Assembly: GCA_031255075.1 (NCBI GenBank)
Contig: JAIRTF010000061.1
Location: forward strand, 1-5,477
DNA length: 5,477 nucleotides
Direction: 5' to 3'
Source of the DNA: Bifidobacteriaceae bacterium
Lineage (GTDB): Bacteria; Actinomycetota; Actinomycetes; Actinomycetales; WQXJ01
The position numbers and the translations under genes are program-made. The notes under the pieces were generated by a model that saw nothing but the letters and a program-made list of their open reading frames with translations, was not told the DNA's origin and made no database searches. Positions 1-5,232 of this stretch are shown here, in pieces; position 1 is the stretch's first letter, and each line of letters opens with the position of its first letter.

Positions 1-1018
1 TCAGTACCAGTCCAGCCGCCTCCCAACCGGCCGGCGCCGGCGCCAATGACCGCGCGGCTTGCCAAGGCAGGGCCCCGCGATAGGTCTGGGCGGTGCTTTC
101 AGGGCTGGCCAGAACCACCACCTGTGCGCCACCCGCGACCAACCGGGCCGCCAGAGAATGCAACGCCAAGCTGGCCTCCTGGTAGGAGTCCATGATCACC
201 ATGTCCCAGGCCGGCCGCGCCGAGGCCTCCAACGTGACTTCGCCGCCAGGCAGCCGGACCGGGAAATCCCACCTGGCCAAACACAACTCGGCTTGAGCCA
301 CCATTGCCGCAGCGTCCAGCTTGAGCCCCACATCCCCGGCGCTCGGCAACGCCAAACGGTCCAGATAAGCCTGGTACAGGTGCGCCGCCGCAATCCACTC
401 GGGCCGGTCTTCCCGCCGGCCCAAGGCTTCCAACCCGACGGCGTCCAAACCCCGTTCGGCGGCCCGAGTCAACAAATCACGCACCTCCGCCCGAAAGGCC
501 GCCAACCCCAGGGCTTCCCGCGGCACCAAGCCGTCCCAGTTGACACCCGGCAGGTCGCCATCAGCCGCCGAACGCAGCAGCTCGCTCAAAGTGGCGGCTT
601 GATCGGAACCGTTGACCATTTGCGGTTCGAAAGCGCGGGCCGCTTCGACGGCGCCATCCGCCCCGCTGGCTGCCACGGCCTGGGCACGAGCCCGCAGAAT
701 GGACATGGCGAAAGATGTCGGGGTGACGGCCACTCGCGAAGGTTGGGCCAGGCCGGCCCGCCGCACAATCCGGGCATCCAACTCCGCCGCCAAGTGACGC
801 CCCTCAGTCAGCACGGCGACACGTTTACCGCTGGTCAAGGCTTGGGCGGCAGCCAATTCGGCCAGCAAGGTCTTGCCGGTTCCCGGAAAGCCGAAGACCG
901 TCACCGGACCGCCTTGGGCAATCAACGCCAGGGCTTCGGCCTGGCTGGCATCCGCGCCCACATCTGCCAACGGCGGCACAGCCATGTCGATTGTGGGCCC
1001 GGCGGCGTCAAACACCAT
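1..1018 (-). CDS. adnA: AdnA-like UvrD/Rep-family (SF1) helicase, N-terminal 339 residues, cut by the left window edge
   Basis: The frame is open from ATG 1018 to the window edge (339 codons plus one base); the C-terminal part lies outside. Residues 43-50 form a Walker A loop, GFPGTGKT, with Lys49. Gln26 in DASQAEAL fits the Q-motif upstream of it, as in UvrD/PcrA helicases. TPTSFAMSILR (99-109) sits where motif Ib is expected. VIMDSYQEAS (274-283) is motif II and ASPESTAQTYRGA (304-316) is motif III. Both are degraded: the catalytic Glu of DExx is Ser278 and the motif III Gln is Ser308. In actinobacteria AdnA pairs with AdnB as a helicase-nuclease that resects DNA double-strand breaks, each subunit having a UvrD-like motor and a RecB-like nuclease domain. 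The nuclease end is not visible, so AdnA rather than another UvrD-like protein is inferred from gene context. An in-frame TGA at 1033-1031 limits the start to ATG 1018, GTG 1015 or ATG 985. No good Shine-Dalgarno is present. Confidence 0.8.
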   Translation of the reverse strand, partial: MVFDAAGPTIDMAVPPLADVGADASQAEALALIAQGGPVTVFGFPGTGKTLLAELAAAQALTSGKRVAVLTEGRHLAAELDARIVRRAGLAQPSRVAVTPTSFAMSILRARAQAVAASGADGAVEAARAFEPQMVNGSDQAATLSELLRSAADGDLPGVNWDGLVPREALGLAAFRAEVRDLLTRAAERGLDAVGLEALGRREDRPEWIAAAHLYQAYLDRLALPSAGDVGLKLDAAAMVAQAELCLARWDFPVRLPGGEVTLEASARPAWDMVIMDSYQEASLALHSLAARLVAGGAQVVVLASPESTAQTYRGALPWQAARSLAPAPAGWEAAGLVL

Positions 1019-1024
1019 GCGATC

Positions 1025-1047
1025 ATTCCATCACGGACCACTGACAA
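1025..1047 (-). promoter_or_regulatory. RecA-NDp (PafBC-type) DNA-damage promoter match driving the AdnA-like gene
   Basis: On the minus strand TTGTCAGTG (1047-1039) is followed by 8 bases and then TGGAAT (1030-1025). The published actinobacterial RecA-independent damage promoter is TTGTCRGTG-N8-TANNNT (recalled). The upstream half matches 9 of 9 with exact spacing. The -10 half keeps both terminal Ts but has G for A at its second position. Six bases separate TGGAAT from ATG 1018, so transcription would begin at or next to the start codon, giving a leaderless mRNA and explaining the missing ribosome site. An alternative -10, AATGAT (1027-1022), would put the start nearer GTG 1015. In mycobacteria this promoter class is activated by PafBC and serves DNA repair genes, which suits a break-resection helicase. 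Confidence 0.6.
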
Positions 1048-1079
1048 CGAAACCACCATTGACAACACCAGATCTGACA
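1042..1079. repeat. Three spaced TGACA boxes in the divergent control region
   Basis: On the plus strand TGACAACG (1042-1049), TGACAACA (1060-1067) and TGACACCG (1075-1082) recur with offsets of 18 and 15 bases. The copy nearest the AdnA-like gene is part of the RecA-NDp match. A fourth copy, TGACAACGAA (1419-1428), lies before the DEAD-box helicase and is identical over 10 bases to 1042-1051. They could be extra activator contacts or chance, since each core is short. Confidence 0.25.
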
Positions 1080-1090
1080 CCGTCCGCTGA

Positions 1091-1104
1091 GGGCGGAACC
1101 GCCC
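1091..1104. promoter_or_regulatory. Perfect inverted repeat GGGCGG-AA-CCGCCC, possible operator
   Basis: Six-base arms are perfectly complementary around a 2-base centre, too tight for a normal RNA hairpin loop, so a protein-binding palindrome is more plausible than a terminator. It lies 60 bases before the DUF3107 start and 73 bases before the AdnA-like start, in the middle of the divergent region. No regulator can be named, and GC-rich palindromes arise easily in such DNA. Confidence 0.3.
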
Positions 1105-1136
1105 GCCTTGGGCCTGGCTGACCAACCCCGGTGATC

Positions 1137-1142
1137 TAGAAT
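1137..1142 (+). promoter_or_regulatory. -10 box TAGAAT of a leaderless or near-leaderless DUF3107 transcript
   Basis: TAGAAT fits TANNNT and ends 8 bases before ATG 1151. A transcript would therefore begin within a base or two of the start codon. No Shine-Dalgarno is seen upstream of the ATG, which agrees with leaderless initiation, a common mode in actinobacteria. No clear -35 hexamer stands at 16-18 bases; the nearest candidates, around 1113-1120, are weak. Confidence 0.5.
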
Positions 1143-1150
1143 CTTCGGTC

Positions 1151-1375
1151 ATGGAAGTTGTGATCGGTTTGCGCCAAGCGCCCAAGGAAATCTCCCTGAA
1201 TATGGCCGGACCGGCCCAGGACATCCACGACGCGGTGGCCACGGCCATCACCGAAAATCTGCCGCTGGTGACCTTGACGGACAAGCACAACCGGACGGTC
1301 TTGATCCCCACCGCCGCCTTGGCTTATGTGGAGATCGGTAGCGGTGAGGAGCGCCGCGTCGGCTTCAGCGCGTAG
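1151..1375 (+). CDS. DUF3107 family protein, 74 residues
   Basis: This is a complete small protein whose opening MEVVIGLRQAPKEI and ending YVEIGSGEERRVGFSA are the recognisable ends of the actinobacterial DUF3107 family; the M. tuberculosis member is Rv3208A (TB9.4). Its length is about the family norm of 70-75 residues. The sequence suggests alternating strands and one helix (roughly residues 22-35) and has no signal peptide or membrane segment, so it should be cytoplasmic. Function is unknown. It is divergent from the AdnA-like gene and is followed 161 bases later by the DEAD-box helicase on the same strand. A -10 box at 1137-1142 and no Shine-Dalgarno point to a leaderless start. The family assignment is firm, but any role would be a guess. 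Confidence 0.9.
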   Translation: MEVVIGLRQAPKEISLNMAGPAQDIHDAVATAITENLPLVTLTDKHNRTVLIPTAALAYVEIGSGEERRVGFSA

Positions 1376-1471
1376 ACTGGTCCGCTGTCAGTGGGCTGAC
1401 CGGTCGTAGATGGAACCTTGACAACGAATTGTGCGATCGGCTGCCCGGCACCTCCCCACGGTCCCTCGTTC

Positions 1472-1486
1472 GCGCCCCACGGGCGC
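1472..1486. other. Small GC hairpin GCGCCC-CAC-GGGCGC between DUF3107 and the DEAD-box gene
   Basis: A 6-bp perfect stem with a 3-base loop lies 96 bases after the DUF3107 stop codon and 50 bases before the helicase GTG. No T-run follows, so it is not a canonical intrinsic terminator. It might attenuate readthrough or be part of the helicase leader. Confidence 0.3.
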
Positions 1487-1500
1487 TAACGGCGCTGTGA

Positions 1501-1527
1501 ACCGCTAATCGGCCACCGAGCAGCGGT
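1501..1527 (+). promoter_or_regulatory. Possible leader hairpin close to the DEAD-box helicase start
   Basis: ACCGCT (1501-1506) pairs with AGCGGT (1522-1527), and a nested CGG/CCG lies in the 15-base loop. It ends 9 bases before GTG 1537 and so overlaps the region where ribosomes would bind. DEAD-box RNA helicase genes in other bacteria are often controlled through structured leaders, so this is a candidate for translational control. The stem is short and may not form. Confidence 0.2.
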
Positions 1528-1536
1528 CGGGGCCAG

Positions 1537-3129
1537 GTGCCAGCCGAAACACCCAATTCAACAGAACAGGAACCCAAGCTCTTGAGCGAGCCCCAAGATA
1601 ACCCCACGGATAACCCCACGCCACCACAATCATTCGCCGACCTCGGTGTTGACCAACGGATCGTTGACGCGCTGGCGGCGGTCGGCATCGTCCACCCGTT
1701 TCCGGTCCAAGCGCTCACCTTGCCGGTGGCGCTGAGCGGCCACGACATTATTGGCCAAGCCAAGACGGGTACCGGTAAGACCCTCGGCTTCGGCATACCG
1801 CTGCTGCAAGCCGTGACCGGACCGTCGGAGCCCGGCTTCGACGCTTTGGAAGCACCCGGAGCACCGCAGGCATTGGTGGTGACCCCGACCCGCGAACTGG
1901 CCATCCAAGTGGCCACAGACCTCGAAACAGCCGCCAAGAACCGTGATGTCCGAATCATGCAGGTCTACGGCGGCCGGGCCTATGAACCGCAGATTGCTCA
2001 ACTGACCAATGGCGTGGAAGTGGTAGTGGGAACACCGGGCCGGATCATTGACCTGCTGAACCAGCACCATCTGACGTTGGCCCACGCCCGGACTGTGGTC
2101 CTGGACGAGGCAGACGAAATGCTGGACCAAGGTTTCCTCCCCGATGTGGAGAAGATTCTGGCTGCCACTCCCGCCGGACGCCACACCATGTTGTTCTCTG
2201 CCACCATGCCCGGCCCGGTGGTGGCCATGGCCCGGCGGCATATGACCCAGGCCACCCATATTCGGGCCCAAGACCCGGATGATCAGGGCGCCACCGTGAC
2301 CGCCATTGAGCAACTGGTTTACCGGGTTCACGCCCTGAACAAAACCGAAATCGTGGCGCGCATTTTGCAAGCCCGCGAGCGGGGGCGGGTAATCATCTTT
2401 GCCCGCACCAAGCGCACCGCCGCCAAGCTGTCAGACGAATTGGCCAGCCGCGGTTTTGCCGCCGCTGCCATCCATGGTGATCTTGGCCAGGGCGCCCGCG
2501 AACAGGCCCTCCGGGCCTTCCGGAAAGGCAAAGTCGATGTGCTGGTGGCAACCGATGTGGCTGCCCGGGGCATTGACGTGGATGACGTAACACATGTCAT
2601 CAATTACCAGTGCCCCGAAGACGAAAAGACTTATCTGCACCGCACCGGCCGGACCGGACGGGCCGGTAACAAGGGGCACGCCGTCACCTTTGTAGATTGG
2701 GATGACTTGCCGCGTTGGTCGTTGATTGACCGGGCTTTGGAGATTGGCCAGCCGGAGCCTCCGGAGACTTATCACACCTCCGAGCACCTCTACAAAGACT
2801 TGGATATTCCCCAGGATGCTGGTGGCGTGCTGCCGCGTTCGGCGCGCACCGCGGCCGGCTTGGAAGCCGAAACTTGGGAAGACTTGGGGGAGACCGGCGG
2901 TCGCAACCGCTCCGGCCAGAAGGGCGGCCGTCCACGTGGCAGCGCCCCGGTGGGTGGACGGGCCAAGTCTCGTGACCGGGCTCGCGGCGGCGCCGCCTCT
3001 CAGGGGAACGATGCCGCGCGCGACCGCTCCGCTCGGACTTCCGCCGGCGGTGATTCAGCGCCGAAACGGCAGCGCAACCGCCGCCGCACTCGGGGCGGTA
3101 AGCCGATGGGCCGCGCCTCGCGCACCTGA
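1537..3129 (+). CDS. rhlE: DEAD-box ATP-dependent RNA helicase, RhlE/Rv3211 type
   Basis: This is a 530-residue cytoplasmic enzyme that uses ATP to unwind RNA duplexes, typically in ribosome assembly, mRNA turnover or cold adaptation. All family motifs are intact: Q motif with Phe33 and Gln58, motif I AKTGTGKT (75-82), Ia PTRELA (117-122), GG (145-146), TPGR (166-169), DEAD (190-193), SAT (221-223), motif IV VIIFAR (285-290), V ATDVAARGID (338-347) and VI HRTGRTGR (368-375). Residues 1-30 are a low-complexity acidic/Pro leader. Residues 451-530 are a Gly/Arg/Ser-rich basic tail that probably binds RNA non-specifically. GTG 1537 is the first in-frame start after an in-frame TGA at 1498-1500, with only a weak purine stretch as ribosome site; TTG 1582 would still keep the whole helicase core. 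The symbol follows M. tuberculosis usage and rests partly on the neighbouring DUF3107 and AdnA-like genes. Confidence 0.95.
   Translation: MPAETPNSTEQEPKLLSEPQDNPTDNPTPPQSFADLGVDQRIVDALAAVGIVHPFPVQALTLPVALSGHDIIGQAKTGTGKTLGFGIPLLQAVTGPSEPGFDALEAPGAPQALVVTPTRELAIQVATDLETAAKNRDVRIMQVYGGRAYEPQIAQLTNGVEVVVGTPGRIIDLLNQHHLTLAHARTVVLDEADEMLDQGFLPDVEKILAATPAGRHTMLFSATMPGPVVAMARRHMTQATHIRAQDPDDQGATVTAIEQLVYRVHALNKTEIVARILQARERGRVIIFARTKRTAAKLSDELASRGFAAAAIHGDLGQGAREQALRAFRKGKVDVLVATDVAARGIDVDDVTHVINYQCPEDEKTYLHRTGRTGRAGNKGHAVTFVDWDDLPRWSLIDRALEIGQPEPPETYHTSEHLYKDLDIPQDAGGVLPRSARTAAGLEAETWEDLGETGGRNRSGQKGGRPRGSAPVGGRAKSRDRARGGAASQGNDAARDRSARTSAGGDSAPKRQRNRRRTRGGKPMGRASRT
1597..1620 (+). repeat. Perfect 12-bp tandem duplication inside the helicase leader
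   Basis: GATAACCCCACG occurs twice back to back. It adds an in-frame repeat, DNPT DNPT, at residues 21-28 in the unconserved N-terminal leader before the Q motif. Since 12 is divisible by 3, copy-number change would keep the frame. It looks like a small slippage event in an unconstrained segment. Confidence 0.85.
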
Positions 3130-3206
3130 ACCATCCAAAGCCGGCGCGGCATGGATCGTCACCTTCTGTTGACGAAGCCGCGAGACTGCTGAAGGGCGTT
3201 CTGCAC

Positions 3207-3241
3207 CCAGCGGACTGGCTAGTCCACTGGCGCTTCAGTGG
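3207..3241. terminator. Overlapping hairpins in the convergent gap, possible bidirectional termination
   Basis: Between the converging helicase and proline-rich genes, CCAG-C-GGACT-GGCT-AGTCC-A-CTGG (3207-3230) can form a 9-bp stem with one mismatch and a 4-base loop. CCACTG-GCGCTT-CAGTGG (3224-3241) forms an alternative 6-bp stem that covers the stop codon of the minus-strand gene at 3237-3235. The two share bases and exclude each other. Neither has a T-run, so this is not a classical intrinsic terminator, although actinobacteria often have hairpins without U-tails. The convergent position is the main support. Confidence 0.45.
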
Positions 3242-4248
3242 CTGGGTGATGCCCTGAGGGGCAAATCATCCGCCGGCGATGCGACCACCTGAATGACAGC
3301 CGGCGGCCGTTCAATCAGGCCGCGCTGGTCTGGTTCGCGGTTCCCGAACAGCAAATAGAGCAGATATGAGGCCACCGCCGCAGCCAAGATCGCCAGGATC
3401 GCTTTTATCCAGATGGGGCCCAGTGGTGTCCGGTTGGGCCGCACCCCGGGTGGCCGCAGGGGCCCAACGATCAGTGGTTCGGCCATGCCTAGACCGGCGC
3501 CGGGCAGGCGCAATTCCTCCTCCAGCCAGCCGCGCCGGTATTCGAAAGGATCATCCTCGCGGCGGTAACGGGCGGCGTACTCGGCTTGGGTCCAGCGGAT
3601 GGCTTCGGCTTGCCGTTCAACATCCAGTGCTCTGATGGCCTCCACCCGGCGCTGTTGGGTTTCGGCGTAGAAGGCTCCGGCGTCCTGATCAGCCCAGGGC
3701 CAGACCGGCTCCGGCACCTGAACTGGCACCACGGGCGGCATCGGTGAACCTGGGAGGGCGCTGCCAGGCGCGGCGGGCGCTACCGTGCCGGTCGGCGGCG
3801 GGATGGCGGGGGCCTGGTTTGGCGGCGGGTATCCAGGTGGAGCGGCTCCGGCCGTTGGCAGCGCGATTGGCGGTGGAGCTTGCGGGTCAATCGGTCGGCG
3901 GAGGTTAGGCCGGCGGCGTGGGCCGGGTGGCAGCGGGGCGGCCGTGCCAGACCAGCTGCCCTGAACAGCAGACCCACCAAAGGCAGCCTGACCGATGGCG
4001 GCATCGCCTAGCCCGGCGCCATGGCCGGCGGGCGGCTGGGCCACGGGCACCACTGGGCTGTCCATCGCTGCCTGGGCGGCGGCATCGGCCACCTCTGTCT
4101 CTTCGATGACAGCGCCACCCCAAGCTCCCGATGGCGCCAGGTCAGCCCAGAAATCCTCACCAAAGCTGGGCTCGGCACCGGTCTGGGGATGCCCATCGCC
4201 GATGGCGCCGTCAGGGGTGTCATCGGGGCGGGGCGAACGGCGCGACAT
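3235..4248 (-). CDS. Unrecognised proline-rich protein with one C-terminal membrane segment
   Basis: I do not recognise this 337-residue protein and assign no function. Residues 1-65 are acidic and Ala/Gly-rich. Residues 66-185 are a Pro/Ala/Gly-rich, probably disordered stretch with PPG and PPP runs. Residues 190-248 are charged, rich in Glu, Arg, Ala and Gln, and likely helical or coiled coil. Residues 279-301, centred on WIKAILAILAAAVASYLLYL, form one strong membrane helix preceded by Arg and Lys, followed by a 36-residue tail. Basic residues before the helix suggest the N-terminus is cytoplasmic and the short tail outside. There is no signal peptide. ATG 4248 has GGAGAT (4263-4258) upstream at a slightly long spacing. 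The gene follows the AEC transporter by 66 bp on the same strand and is probably the last gene of that transcript. Continuous coding through a sequence with other long frames is supported by the membrane helix and the ribosome site. Confidence 0.8.
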   Translation of the reverse strand: MSRRSPRPDDTPDGAIGDGHPQTGAEPSFGEDFWADLAPSGAWGGAVIEETEVADAAAQAAMDSPVVPVAQPPAGHGAGLGDAAIGQAAFGGSAVQGSWSGTAAPLPPGPRRRPNLRRPIDPQAPPPIALPTAGAAPPGYPPPNQAPAIPPPTGTVAPAAPGSALPGSPMPPVVPVQVPEPVWPWADQDAGAFYAETQQRRVEAIRALDVERQAEAIRWTQAEYAARYRREDDPFEYRRGWLEEELRLPGAGLGMAEPLIVGPLRPPGVRPNRTPLGPIWIKAILAILAAAVASYLLYLLFGNREPDQRGLIERPPAVIQVVASPADDLPLRASPSH

Positions 4249-4257
4249 CTGCCCATT

Positions 4258-4263
4258 ATCTCC
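4258..4263 (-). promoter_or_regulatory. Shine-Dalgarno GGAGAT of the proline-rich membrane protein gene
   Basis: The GGAG core (4263-4260) lies 11 bases before ATG 4248. This is longer than ideal, but no other in-frame ATG, GTG or TTG is seen in the short stretch read upstream, so it favours ATG 4248. Confidence 0.45.
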
Positions 4264-4314
4264 ATCCGGGCCGGTCGGCTCCAGTCTGGCGGGGGTCGGT
4301 GGCGCCGCTTGGGC

Positions 4315-5232
4315 TCAGGTCCAGACTTGAGTCAGCCACAAGACAATTGGCAGGGTGGCGAACATCAGGCAGTTGGACTGCACCGCTGTTTGGGCTGAGA
4401 ACTGATAGGCGGTGCGGTGTTGAGCCGCCAACACCACTGTCATGGTGCCGCAGGGCAGCCCGTACATCACCGCGGCCACTTCCCCACCCAGGATGTCCAA
4501 GTTGAACAACCGGACCACCGCCAGGATGGCGATTGGCCAGATCAGCAGTCGCAGAGCGTTGGTCAGATAGCCGTAGGGGTTCTTGATCAGATCAGCCAGA
4601 TTGGAATCGGCCAAACCGAAGCCAACAATCATCATGGCCAGCGGTGCCATGGCCGCGCCGATCATTTCCAGGGCGCCGGTCAACTCTGACGGCAGTTTGA
4701 GCCGCGAGAAGTACAGCACCACCGCCAGTACACAAGCAATGATGACCGGGCTTTTGGCCACTCTGACCAGGGAGAAGCGCCGGTCTTTGACCATGTTGTG
4801 CTCACCGAAGGTGAAGAACGCCAGGTTGAAGATCAGGTTGCCGGCCACCGAACAGAGCAGGCCGGGCGTGCCGTACAACTCGGTCACGATCGGTATGCCG
4901 ATGAATGTGACATTGGGGAAGGCCACCAGGTTGACAAAGGCATGGCGGGTGTCGCGGTCCAACGGCAACGCTCTGGACAGCCCCCAGCTGGTCACAATGG
5001 CCAAGACGAAATAGGGCACGGAGATGGCCGTGGTGGTCAAGATGGACCGGGCCAGATTCGGTGAATAGGCCTCTGAAGCTGCCACCACCACTGCAAACGG
5101 GGTGACTACCTGCATCAGCAACCGGCCCAGATCGGAAGCGAACTGGGCGGAGACAAAGCCAGACCGGCGCAGCCCAAAGCCTAAGGCACCGGCCAACACC
5201 ACCTTGGCCCCGATGGCCATCAACGCGCCCAC
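4315..5232 (-). CDS. AEC-family (auxin efflux carrier-like) membrane transporter
   Basis: This complete 305-residue integral membrane protein has the usual length of bacterial AEC (PF03547) transporters. About ten hydrophobic segments can be placed near residues 3-21, 35-55, 62-85, 98-118, 122-142, 160-177, 188-208, 225-245, 252-270 and 284-301. The family signature is clear at NVTFIGIPIV (107-116; Asn107, Gly112, Pro114), and MIVGFGLADSNL (201-212) is a second typical stretch in the C-terminal half. Bacterial members export or exchange organic acids such as malate or other small anions; the substrate here cannot be read from sequence. The start is GTG 5232, placed directly after the TGA of the PHP gene and served by GGGGGGAG (5244-5237). 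ATG 5220 is possible but would leave that site 16 bases away. Tight coupling indicates co-transcription with the PHP gene. Confidence 0.92.
   Translation of the reverse strand: MGALMAIGAKVVLAGALGFGLRRSGFVSAQFASDLGRLLMQVVTPFAVVVAASEAYSPNLARSILTTTAISVPYFVLAIVTSWGLSRALPLDRDTRHAFVNLVAFPNVTFIGIPIVTELYGTPGLLCSVAGNLIFNLAFFTFGEHNMVKDRRFSLVRVAKSPVIIACVLAVVLYFSRLKLPSELTGALEMIGAAMAPLAMMIVGFGLADSNLADLIKNPYGYLTNALRLLIWPIAILAVVRLFNLDILGGEVAAVMYGLPCGTMTVVLAAQHRTAYQFSAQTAVQSNCLMFATLPIVLWLTQVWT

Noticed and set aside
1059..1064. Perfect TTGACA on the plus strand before DUF3107
   Set aside because: No -10 box at the right spacing; the supported -10 at 1137-1142 is too far away.
59..1090. A 343-codon open frame on the plus strand
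   Set aside because: It lies opposite the AdnA-like gene, its translation is rich in Arg, Gln, Gly and His with no domain, and the minus strand shows Walker A and other helicase motifs. It is a high-GC antisense shadow.
1418..1423. Perfect TTGACA, possible -35 of the DEAD-box gene
   Set aside because: No TANNNT box stands 16-18 bases downstream; the sequence there is CTGCCCGG.
1365..1958. A 197-codon minus-strand open frame spanning the gap before the DEAD-box gene
   Set aside because: Most of it overlaps conserved helicase codons on the other strand and it is Ser/Arg/Trp-rich without a domain.
1630..2370. A 246-codon minus-strand open frame
   Set aside because: It is antisense to the intact DEAD-box helicase core, with a His/Gln/Gly-rich composition and no recognisable domain.
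4131..4505. Plus-strand open frames of 111-125 codons over the junction of the AEC and proline-rich genes
   Set aside because: They run antisense across two real genes and a short gap, overlap each other in different frames, and show no domain or ribosome site.
4583..5014. A 143-codon plus-strand open frame
   Set aside because: It is antisense to the AEC transporter, whose membrane helices and NVTFIGIPIV signature establish the true frame.
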